In this document: piece by piece, positions 13,805-19,613 of the stretch
Layout: each line of letters opens with the position of its first letter
How positions within the stretch are numbered: the stretch's first letter is position 1
Assembly: GCA_937902125.1 (NCBI GenBank)
Contig: CALDIB010000042.1
Span: 1-19,728 of the forward strand
Reading direction: 5' to 3'
Source of the DNA: an uncultured Treponema sp.
Lineage (GTDB): Bacteria > Spirochaetota > Spirochaetia > Treponematales > Treponemataceae
Length of the DNA stretch: 19,728 nt
The notes under the pieces: generated by a model
What the model saw: only the letters and a program-made list of their open reading frames with translations
Database searches by the model: none
Told to the model about the DNA's origin: nothing
Made by a program: the position numbers and the translations under genes

Positions 13805-15313
13805 TTACGCAAACGGGTTCTCTGTCGCGTACAACGCGCCGGCGGGCTGGTTGTAGGCGATGTCTTCGATTCCAAGATACTGGAAGACTGTCCACAAGGC
13901 CTTTCCCACATGGCCAAAGGCGACGGCTCCATGGTGGGGATACTGCTTGGCCACCAAAACATGGCGGTAAAAGCGGCCCATTTCAGGAATGCCGAACACG
14001 CCGATGCCGCCAAAAGAGTGTGTCTTAGCGTCCAAAACTTCGCCTTCGGCAACATAAGCCTGAAGCTTTGTGTCCGGCCTGGTCTGCAATCTGAAGAAAG
14101 TGATGTCGCCGGCGGCGATGTCGCCTTCCAAAGTTCCGCGAGTAAAGTCAGGCTCGCTTCCTTTTGGCTCAAGCAAGCGGTGCTGAATCAACTGATACTT
14201 GATTCCAGGCTTGCAAGCCTTGTTCAAGCGGCAGAAGGGAGTGTTTCCGCAGTGGAAGCCCATGAATGTGTCGGTAAGCTTGTAGGGATACTTTGTCTTT
14301 CCCTTGATTTCGTCGTCGTACAAGTCTTGGGGAACGGTGTTGTTGATGTCAAGCAATGTGACGGGAGCGCCTGTGACGCAAGTTCCGATGTACTCAGAAA
14401 GAGCGCCAAAGATATCGACTTCGCAGGCAACCGGAATGCCCTTGTTGGCAAGGCGGCTGTTCACATAGCAAGGCTCAAATCCAAAGGCCTCGGGGAAAGC
14501 GGGCCAACACTTGTCGGCAAAGACAACGTAGTCGCGAGCGCCCTTGTGCTTTTCGGCCCAATCAAGCAAGGTAAGCTCAAACTGCGCCATGCGGGGCAAG
14601 AAGTCGGGATAGTTGTTTCCGTCGGCGCCAAGCTCGGCGGCCATGTCTTTGACAACGGAATCAATGCGGGAATCTCCCGCGTGGGCCTTGTAAGAAACCA
14701 ACAAGTCAAGCTCTGAGTTCTCTTCGATCTCTACGCCGATGTCGTAAAGGCCTTTGATCGGGGCGTTGCAGGCAAAGAAGTCTTGCGGGCGGGGTCCGAA
14801 TGTGATGATTTTAAGGCGCGAAAGTCCAATAAGGGCGCGGGCCACAGGAACAAAGTCCTTCATCATGGCGGCCACTTCTTCGGCTGTTCCAACAGGGTAT
14901 TCGGGAAGAACGGCCTTGAGCTTACGAAGTCCAAGGTTGTAAGAACAGTTCAAGACACCGCAGTAGGCGTCGCCGCGGCCGTCAATCAATCCGCCGTTCT
15001 TGTATGAGCTTTCAGCGGCGGCGGCATACATTACCGGGCCGTCAAAATTTTTGGCAATCAAAGTCTCAGGCGTTTCGGGACCAAAGTTTCCAAGGAAAAC
15101 GCAGAGGGCGTTGCAGCCGGCCTTCTTTACGTCTTCAACAGCCTTGAGCATGTCAAGCTCGTTCTCTACCGTAACCTTGCATTCGTAAAGGTCCGAGCCG
15201 TAAGCTTTGGCAATGGCAGCCCTTCTTGTTTCAGAAAGAGAGATGATGAAGCAGTCGCGGCTTACCGCGATGATTCCCAATTTTACGTTTGGAATGTTTG
15301 TCCAATTTTCCAT
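13805..15313 (-). CDS. L-fucose/L-arabinose isomerase-family protein
   Basis: This 502-residue protein fits the FucI/AraA isomerase superfamily, which interconverts aldoses and ketoses using a divalent metal. The N-terminal part has the Rossmann-like start KLGIIAVSRDCFIISL and the segment CNALCVFLGNFGPETPE. The metal site is indicated by CEVDIFGALSEY (about 297-308, Glu and Asp ligands), LLDINN (320-325) and FHCGN (353-357, His ligand). GDITFFRLQTRPD belongs to the C-terminal barrel. The start ATG has AGAGGAGA at 7 nt. It is the second gene after DUF4867, about 50 bp away, and ends at a strong terminator. The real substrate could be another aldose such as L-rhamnose-like or D-arabinose-type sugars, because the family is mixed. 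Confidence 0.8.
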   Translation of the reverse strand: MENWTNIPNVKLGIIAVSRDCFIISLSETRRAAIAKAYGSDLYECKVTVENELDMLKAVEDVKKAGCNALCVFLGNFGPETPETLIAKNFDGPVMYAAAAESSYKNGGLIDGRGDAYCGVLNCSYNLGLRKLKAVLPEYPVGTAEEVAAMMKDFVPVARALIGLSRLKIITFGPRPQDFFACNAPIKGLYDIGVEIEENSELDLLVSYKAHAGDSRIDSVVKDMAAELGADGNNYPDFLPRMAQFELTLLDWAEKHKGARDYVVFADKCWPAFPEAFGFEPCYVNSRLANKGIPVACEVDIFGALSEYIGTCVTGAPVTLLDINNTVPQDLYDDEIKGKTKYPYKLTDTFMGFHCGNTPFCRLNKACKPGIKYQLIQHRLLEPKGSEPDFTRGTLEGDIAAGDITFFRLQTRPDTKLQAYVAEGEVLDAKTHSFGGIGVFGIPEMGRFYRHVLVAKQYPHHGAVAFGHVGKALWTVFQYLGIEDIAYNQPAGALYATENPFA

Positions 15314-15363
15314 AAAGTTCTCCTCTTAAAATATGAATCTTAGCTTGGCGATTTTCCGCCCCG

Positions 15364-16014
15364 CTACAAATTCGCAAGATTGATGTTGGCGCCCTGCAAG
15401 CCCACAAAGGCTCCCTGCTTGGCTTCGGCAGAATCGGGGTGCGCGATGAGCCACTTGTTGGCCGCCCACAAAAGCTTGTCCTCTTTGTCAACCGCTGAAA
15501 TTTGCGGCTTGTCCAAATTTGTTCCCTTGGGAAGAATTATCACAACCCGGAATCCGTCGGGGTTCACTTCCTTTCCCTTGACCGCGTTGCAAGGCGCGTA
15601 GTGGAGCGTCGTCTCGTAAACTTGAACGACAGTTCCGGCGGGAACGTAGAAGGCCTCGACGCAGTTTGTGTTGAGCTTTCCGTTCTTTACGGACTGAAGC
15701 GGAGCCAAAAGCAAAACGATGTCGGTTGAAGGAATGTTGATTTCGCTTCCGCGGTGCCATTCAAGGCAGTTGAGCTTTGTGTTAAAGCCGTTGCAGTAGC
15801 CAATCTGGATCGGCATTCCGCCGTAAGCGTTTGCGCTAAACTGCTTGGCCACAGGAAGCGACTCAAGGCCCGCGTCGCCAGGCGTGTAGATTACCTTGTC
15901 CTTGGGCTTTTCAGTGGTGGAATCAAGCTTGGAAAGCAATTCCTTCACGTCGTAGCCTGTCAGAACTTTTCCGTAACGCTCGAATGAGTGTCCGAACACC
16001 GATTTGATTTTCAT
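15364..16014 (-). CDS. DUF4867 family protein
   Basis: This 216-residue cytoplasmic protein matches the DUF4867 pattern, a cupin-like family that typically accompanies fucose-isomerase-like genes. Visible segments are FERYGKVLTGYDVKELL, QIGYCNGFNTKLNCLEWHRGSEIN, VEAFYVPAGTVVQVYETTLHYAPC and FRVVIILPKGTN. The alternation of short strands and the conserved E-W-H and H-Y-A-P residues suggest a metal-binding double-stranded beta-helix, possibly a sugar epimerase or lyase. Start ATG 16014 has a perfect AGGAGG at 9 nt. First gene of the operon behind an unusually long structured leader. The enzymatic role is unproven. Confidence 0.75.
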   Translation of the reverse strand: MKIKSVFGHSFERYGKVLTGYDVKELLSKLDSTTEKPKDKVIYTPGDAGLESLPVAKQFSANAYGGMPIQIGYCNGFNTKLNCLEWHRGSEINIPSTDIVLLLAPLQSVKNGKLNTNCVEAFYVPAGTVVQVYETTLHYAPCNAVKGKEVNPDGFRVVIILPKGTNLDKPQISAVDKEDKLLWAANKWLIAHPDSAEAKQGAFVGLQGANINLANL

Positions 16015-16022
16015 TTAAAAGT

Positions 16023-16230
16023 CCTCCTAATATTACGACTGTTCGCGCGAGCTTGGTTGCGAGCGCGAATGTTGCCGCTTATGCGGCCAGCAAACGATTT
16101 TTGGCTTGCCGCCAATTGTAGCGCCGCTATCCTCCTATATTGCGCCTTGTTTTTGCGAGCTTTTCAGCGAGCAAAAATGTTGGCGTTGCGTCGCCGTCAA
16201 AAGATTTCGGTCTTGATTATCGGCGACCGT
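16023..16230 (-). repeat. Tandem duplicated three-hairpin module in the sugar-operon leader
   Basis: Two adjacent copies (16023-16130 and 16131-16230) each carry, in plus orientation, CCTCCTA-TATT and then three hairpins. The first stem is TTCGCGC/GCGCGAA in copy 1 and TTTTTGC/GCAAAAA in copy 2. The second is GCCGC/GCGGC versus GGCG/CGCC. The third is TTGGC/GCCAA versus CGGTC/GACCG. Linkers AATGTTG and GATTT are kept. On the minus (mRNA) strand each copy ends in TAGGAGG, but only copy 1 is followed by a start codon. A third, partial TAGGAGA occurs near 16231-16237. Confidence 0.65.
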
Positions 16231-16280
16231 TCTCCTAAACCGCGCGCCGCCTTTATCGTGCTCGTGCACGGTTCACATAT

Positions 16281-16309
16281 AATATAATCCCGAATTTTCT
16301 TTCTGTCAA
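16281..16309 (-). promoter_or_regulatory. Promoter of the DUF4867/isomerase operon
   Basis: On the minus strand TTGACA (16309-16304), a 17-bp spacer and TATATT (16286-16281). Transcription would begin near 16274, giving a leader of about 260 nt. Confidence 0.75.
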
Positions 16310-16358
16310 GGGGAATTTACGGGATTTTGGGAGAATTTACGGGATTTTGGGAGAAAAA
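16289..16358. promoter_or_regulatory. Tandem 20-bp operator-like repeats at the sugar promoter
   Basis: GGG(AG)AATTTACGGGATTTT occurs twice in direct tandem (16310-16328 and 16329-16348), followed by a partial third (16349 on). They sit immediately upstream of the -35. The core AATCCCG (minus strand) also appears inverted inside the promoter spacer (16289-16295). Phased sites like these suggest a dedicated sugar-responsive regulator. The stretch from 16360 to 16480 has no gene or further structure that I can see. Confidence 0.55.
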
Positions 16359-16480
16359 TTTAGTCAGCGTATTTTTGAAGTAGATCTTTTATCTGCGCGT
16401 CATAAGTTCTTAGAATCACAGACTTTTAAGCCATTGGATGTACGTCAAAAGTATTCCCAATGTTTTTTTTTCTTTAGGGA

Positions 16481-16606
16481 ACCTCGAAAAACTTCAGTTT
16501 TTCGAGGTAACTTTGAAAATGCGATGTTTTAAGTCGTGATATTATAACGACTTAAAACTCGCAGGCACAGTCGAAAAATCGCCAAAGGCGAGTTTTTCGA
16601 GGTGCC
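16481..16606. repeat. Three-hairpin repeat, element B
   Basis: H1 (16481-16508) is a fully paired stem ACCTCGAAAAA / TTTTTCGAGGT with loop CTTCAG. H2 (16527-16557) is TTTTAAGTCGT / ACGACTTAAAA. H3 (16564-16606) is a longer, interrupted stem GGCAC...CGAAAAA...CGCC / GGCG...TTTTTCG...GTGCC. The first arm CCTCGAAAAA (16482-16491) is also complementary to TTTTTCGAGG (16593-16602), as in element A. Compared with element A, the H1 outermost pair is A-T instead of G-C, and the terminal-arm pair is G-C instead of T-A. It abuts the 3' end of toxN (6 bp from the stop codon). Confidence 0.75.
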
Positions 16607-16611
16607 CTTTA

Positions 16612-17139
16612 TTAGCCCCGGCGCTTTAAAAATTCCTTGCACGCTGCTTCGACTTTTCTAAAATCAACCACAATCTTTGCGACAGGGAATTCGTCTTCAT
16701 TCATAGATAGTTTCTTTTCATATAAATTCTTGGCGGTTTTCTCAATCTTATTCTTGTTGTCTTTGCAAAAATTGTATTCGGCAAGCATAAGCATTTTATA
16801 GCTAAAATCGCCTTCGTCGTTAATTCTGTATTCTGATAATTCTGAATTTGGAACAGGAATCATGCAGTTGAATCTAAGCGTTCCGTATAATTTATCTTTG
16901 TTCCGCATATAAATTGTAGTAAGATTGTTTTTGCGTATTCTTCCATTCGCATAGTCCTTTTCTTTTGGAGAAGACATCGGAACAAAATATTTGAATCCAT
17001 TCAATTCTGTAATGATTCCAATGTATTTTCTGTGGTAAGTGCGTTCTTCCGGTTTATTTTTCATCACGCGAGCTTCTGTTTTTGAAAGGTATGCGATGTA
17101 ATCATCGCTAACTATATAAAAAATATTTTCTTCCGCCAT
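16612..17139 (-). CDS. toxN: Type III toxin ToxN/AbiQ-family endoribonuclease
   Basis: This 175-residue protein matches the ToxN/AbiQ family: sequence-specific RNases that are held inactive by their own repeat RNA and can abort phage infection. The landmarks are an N-terminal FYIVSDDYIAYLSK (5'-most strand with the conserved Tyr), YIGIITELNGFKYFVPMSSPK (39-59) with the S-S-P-K catalytic-region motif at 56-59, and LYGTLRFNCMIPVP (84-97) corresponding to the N-L-K-F-M-I-P segment of ToxN. The terminal helices (YKMLMLAEYNFCKDNKNKIEKTAKNLYEKK) complete the fold. Start ATG 17139 has GAGG at 6 nt; a TTG at 17151 in the same frame lies within the terminator tract and is less likely. Only the attenuator separates it from three 35-nt antitoxin repeats under one promoter. 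Confidence 0.92.
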   Translation of the reverse strand: MAEENIFYIVSDDYIAYLSKTEARVMKNKPEERTYHRKYIGIITELNGFKYFVPMSSPKEKDYANGRIRKNNLTTIYMRNKDKLYGTLRFNCMIPVPNSELSEYRINDEGDFSYKMLMLAEYNFCKDNKNKIEKTAKNLYEKKLSMNEDEFPVAKIVVDFRKVEAACKEFLKRRG

Positions 17140-17149
17140 CTGTCGCCTC

Positions 17150-17186
17150 AAAAAAATAGGCGGCCTCCCGAATGAGGAAAGCCGCC
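17150..17186 (-). terminator. Attenuator terminator between antitoxin RNA and toxN
   Basis: On the minus strand GGCGGC (17186-17181) pairs with GCCGCC (17164-17159), with additional CTC/GAG pairing inside, followed by TATTTTTTT (17158-17150). It begins exactly where the third repeat ends and stops just before the toxN ribosome-binding site. In type III systems such a terminator makes antitoxin RNA outnumber toxin mRNA. Confidence 0.9.
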
Positions 17187-17291
17187 CCTTTAAGTTCTCC
17201 AGTTTGGGTCGGAGCGTACCCAGTTTAAGTTTTCCGCTCAGAGTCGGAACGTACTCAGTTTAAGTTTTCCACTTAGGGCAGGAACGCTCCC
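17187..17291 (-). ncRNA. toxI: Type III antitoxin RNA (ToxI-like), three 35-nt pseudoknot repeats
   Basis: Three head-to-tail repeats of exactly 35 nt, read on the minus strand: 17291-17257, 17256-17222 and 17221-17187. In each, bases 1-4 pair with 13-16, and bases 8-12 pair with 21-25, forming an H-type pseudoknot. Pair 2-15 is G-C, A-T, G-C in the three units. Pair 8-25 is T-A, T-A, C-G. Pair 12-21 is T-T, G-C, G-T. The first unit also has an A-G mismatch at 4-13. The conserved 3' tail GAAAACTTAAACT is A-rich, like the processing site of known ToxI. The RNA would neutralise ToxN after being cut into single units by the toxin. Confidence 0.9.
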
Positions 17292-17300
17292 AACAACTAT

Positions 17301-17329
17301 AATATAACACTAGGATTTTCTGCCGTCAA
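17301..17329 (-). promoter_or_regulatory. Promoter of the toxIN locus
   Basis: On the minus strand TTGACG (17329-17324), a 17-bp spacer and TATATT (17306-17301). The expected start (near 17294-17297) falls a few bases before the first antitoxin repeat, so the RNA begins essentially with the repeats. Confidence 0.8.
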
Positions 17330-17364
17330 GATATTTATTTCATATTATTCTTCAATACTTTTTC

Positions 17365-17390
17365 AAAAAATTCTGATATCCTTATATCAG
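17365..17390 (-). terminator. Intrinsic terminator overlapping the upstream gene's stop codon
   Basis: On the minus strand CTGATAT-aagg-ATATCAG (17390-17373) is a perfect 7-bp stem followed by AATTTTTT. The TGA stop (17389-17387) lies in the first arm. It isolates the ankyrin/176-residue operon from toxIN. Confidence 0.75.
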
Positions 17391-17917
17391 CGTGATTTTT
17401 TTGTCGATTCATTTTTTTTCTGCGGTACCAAATCTTTTATTTGATCTTGAATCCTATCATTAAAGTCTTTTTCTTCACGGATCTTGACTTGTTGAATGGC
17501 ATTTTCAATCAGATTTTCTATTGTTTTAAAAAATTTTATATATTCAACTATAATATCTGCGGTTGAAGATTGTATATTGATTCGTGATATATGACGGAGA
17601 CAGTTTATTTCTGTGCAAGTTACAGAAGGTGCTTTTATAAAATAATGGACATTATTCTCCACATAAAAGCACAAATATTCGTCAGACAATCGTGTGATGT
17701 AAATTTCTTTGTTTGCATCAACATTTTGCATTTCCGTCGGAAAATGGGAACGCAATTCGCAGCAAATATAGAATGGTTGCCCCTCATACAACGGTGAACA
17801 GAATTCTTGCAGTTTTCCGCATATAAACCTAAGACTGCTTTCTATCTGCTCCATAAACTTATTTTTGTTGTTTTCATATATATCAACAAGTTCCGTATGC
17901 AGAGTGGCATCTTCCAT
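17387..17917 (-). CDS. Uncharacterised 176-residue protein
   Basis: I do not recognise this protein. It has no signal peptide or membrane helix. The N-terminal half is predicted helical with several cysteines (RFICGKLQEFCSPLYEGQPFYICCEL). The middle contains short strands (EIYITRLSDEYLCFYVENNVHYFIKAP), and the C-terminal third is helical and charged, ending in a Lys-rich tail (about 165-176). Start ATG has AGGAGA at 8 nt. It lies 11 bp after the zinc-ribbon/ankyrin gene and is probably co-transcribed with it, so the two products may work together. Its stop codon is inside a terminator stem. The AT-rich codon use matches its neighbours in this accessory segment. Confidence 0.6.
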   Translation of the reverse strand: MEDATLHTELVDIYENNKNKFMEQIESSLRFICGKLQEFCSPLYEGQPFYICCELRSHFPTEMQNVDANKEIYITRLSDEYLCFYVENNVHYFIKAPSVTCTEINCLRHISRINIQSSTADIIVEYIKFFKTIENLIENAIQQVKIREEKDFNDRIQDQIKDLVPQKKNESTKKSR

Positions 17918-17928
17918 AAAATAATCTC

Positions 17929-19131
17929 CTATTGTACTGCAATACCATGATTTACGAAAACTTTCTTTGCCGATTCTAACGCTTCCAATACTTCGGCATC
18001 ATAATCTTCTTCATAGATACGAGTAAGCTTATCGATAAAAATCTGAGGATTAGAACCGTCTATATACGGGTCATATCCTTCATCAAGTAAGAATGAAATA
18101 AACTGAATTGTCTTTGAAAGAAATTCAGAATATGTTCCTTTGCTATAGGAGTAATTGAATACTCTTGGCATAAGCTCTGCATACTTTTCTTTGTATTGTT
18201 TTTGCTTCAGGACTTTGGTCAATATATTCCACGATGTCTTAGACACTTCACCGTCAGTTGAATAAAATCCATCTCCTATCAAACCTTCGCTCCAGTTGCC
18301 AATGTCACCCTGAGATGGCTGATAACCAGCTTCAAACAATGCTGTCAGAACTGTCATATTATCAACTCTTTGGTGATTGTTATTAACATGATAACATGTT
18401 CGACACAATGCGTTTTTTCCATCATCAAAATGATCGAGGAGTCCATTCTTTTGGTAATAAGGAATAAGTAAAAGCGCAATCTGTGTCACTGAATCAGAGT
18501 TAAGCGTTCCTGCGTTCCATTTCAATACTTCAAAAAGCGCATCAAATTCATTCTCATCAAATGCGGCGTACAATGAAGTATCTTTTTCATATTTCGGATT
18601 AACAACCGCGCCCGCCTCCAATAACTGTTTTGTGATGTCATAATTGCACTGTCGGACTGCCATAATAAGCGCAGGCGCAGTCCGAGAGCCTTTTCTGTTT
18701 ACATCCGCTTTATCTTTGATACAAGCCGCCACTAATTCGCCATTGTCCGAACCTACAGCCGTCTGCAGAATGGTCATATTGTTTTCATCAACTGCATCAA
18801 TTCCATATTCTTCAATAAGATCAGCCCAATTACGAGCAGCCTCTGTGTTCATGCTTCGCAGATATTTTACGGTATGCTTTCCGCCAGAACTACCACCACT
18901 GCACATTGAAACAAGCAATATGAACAAAAGCACGATACCTGCTCCAATGATGATTTTCTTTTTGAGCGACCAAGATTTTACTTTCTTTAAGAGCGAAATC
19001 TTTTCAGTAGTAGACGCAAATTTAGATTTTGAAGTATCTGATTTTACTTTTGAATCACCTAATTCAGTACCACATTTCGGGCAGAAAGCCGTACCTTCTT
19101 CTACCTCGTTTCCACATTTTGAACAGAACAT
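17929..19131 (-). CDS. Zinc-ribbon, transmembrane and ankyrin-like repeat protein
   Basis: This 400-residue protein starts at ATG 19131, where GGAGA lies 4-5 nt upstream and the family-typical MFCSKCGNEV begins; an upstream in-frame start would run through hairpin sequence. Domain order: zinc ribbon with CxxC pairs at 3/6 and 17/20; a Lys-rich linker; one transmembrane helix at about 60-77; a Gly/Ser spacer; then ankyrin-like repeats from about 85 to 240, seen in DENNMTILQTAVGSDNGELVAACIKDKADVNRK and ALIMAVRQCNYDITKQLLEAGAVVNPK. Weaker repeats continue to the end (LTALFEAGYQP, ISFLLDEGYDP). The topology suggests a cytoplasmic zinc ribbon and an external ankyrin domain. It is divergent from an XRE gene, with a strong promoter and paired operator-like sites. 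Confidence 0.8.
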   Translation of the reverse strand: MFCSKCGNEVEEGTAFCPKCGTELGDSKVKSDTSKSKFASTTEKISLLKKVKSWSLKKKIIIGAGIVLLFILLVSMCSGGSSGGKHTVKYLRSMNTEAARNWADLIEEYGIDAVDENNMTILQTAVGSDNGELVAACIKDKADVNRKGSRTAPALIMAVRQCNYDITKQLLEAGAVVNPKYEKDTSLYAAFDENEFDALFEVLKWNAGTLNSDSVTQIALLLIPYYQKNGLLDHFDDGKNALCRTCYHVNNNHQRVDNMTVLTALFEAGYQPSQGDIGNWSEGLIGDGFYSTDGEVSKTSWNILTKVLKQKQYKEKYAELMPRVFNYSYSKGTYSEFLSKTIQFISFLLDEGYDPYIDGSNPQIFIDKLTRIYEEDYDAEVLEALESAKKVFVNHGIAVQ

Positions 19132-19150
19132 ATATTCTCCTATTTTATCA

Positions 19151-19240
19151 TTGCCGCAAATCTGCAAGTTTTGCATAGCAAAGAGCAGATTTGCGGCAAA
19201 GGAATTTTTCAATTCCTTTGCACAGTATATACTGTGCAAA
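19151..19240 (-). repeat. Chain of three perfect hairpins in the ankyrin-gene leader
   Basis: Plus-strand coordinates: a perfect 15-bp inverted repeat (19151-19165 with 19185-19199) whose loop holds TTTGC-ata-GCAAA; AAAGGAATT-tttc-AATTCCTTT (19198-19219); and a perfect 24-bp palindrome (19217-19240, core GCACAGTATATACTGTGC). Neighbouring hairpins share two or three bases, so they cannot all be fully closed at once. All lie in the 5' untranslated region of the zinc-ribbon/ankyrin gene, ending about 20 bp before its start. Confidence 0.8.
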
Positions 19241-19247
19241 AATTTTC

Positions 19248-19322
19248 GCACGAATGTGCTAACTTTATTCTATTATAGGTACTTTTAGCATATTTTTCAA
19301 GTAATAAATAGTACATTCGTGC
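19248..19322. promoter_or_regulatory. Promoter and paired operators between ankyrin and XRE genes
   Basis: On the minus strand TTGAAA (19300-19295), a 17-bp spacer and TATAAT (19277-19272) drive the ankyrin gene. GCAC-gaat-GTGC (19248-19259) is a perfect dyad just after the start site, and GTAC-attc-GTGC (19311-19322) is its inverted near-copy, 12 bp before the XRE start codon. Their centres are 63 bp apart. They are good candidates for binding by the XRE protein. Confidence 0.6.
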
Positions 19323-19334
19323 TATTTTTGTTTT

Positions 19335-19613
19335 ATGTTAGACTTTTGGTTAAGGGTAAAAGACAAGTTAGATTTTCAGGACATGACACAGAGAGATTTA
19401 GCTGAAAAAATCAATGAAAGTTACAATACATTGCAATCGTGGATTAACAGAGACAGACTTCCGAACGCTGAACAGGCTGTAACAATAGCAGATGCCTTAA
19501 ATACATCCGTAGAATTTTTGGTAACTGGAAAATCAAGTAATAAAAAATCTGACCATTCAAAAACAATAAAACTGCTCGAAGAAGCTATAGAAAATTTACA
19601 AAGGGAAATTTGA
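19335..19613 (+). CDS. XRE-family regulator
   Basis: This 92-residue protein has a Cro/C1-type helix-turn-helix at about residues 8-60: FQDMTQRDLAEKINESYNTLQSWINRDRLPNAEQAVTIADALNTS, closing with VEFLVTGK. The tail is a short Lys-rich linker and one helix. There is no clear Shine-Dalgarno before ATG 19335. It is paralogous to the regulator at 13392 (similar length, same V-E-(Y/F)-L-V-T-G-K closing motif, same divergent arrangement). The inverted operator-like sites flanking the intergenic region suggest that it represses itself and the ankyrin gene. Confidence 0.85.
   Translation: MLDFWLRVKDKLDFQDMTQRDLAEKINESYNTLQSWINRDRLPNAEQAVTIADALNTSVEFLVTGKSSNKKSDHSKTIKLLEEAIENLQREI

Noticed and set aside
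17140..17151. TTG start four codons upstream for ToxN
   Set aside because: It lies at the U tract of the attenuator and has no Shine-Dalgarno, whereas ATG 17139 has GAGG at 6 nt.
17187..17291. Three 35-nt repeats as a short CRISPR array
   Set aside because: The repeats are directly adjacent with no spacers, vary in a paired way, and lie between a promoter and a terminator in front of a ToxN-like gene, which fits a type III antitoxin.
19217..19240. 24-bp palindrome as an SOS (LexA) box
   Set aside because: The half-sites are in the order ACAG...CTGT, opposite to the CTGT...ACAG enterobacterial box, and it sits within a hairpin chain in the transcribed leader.
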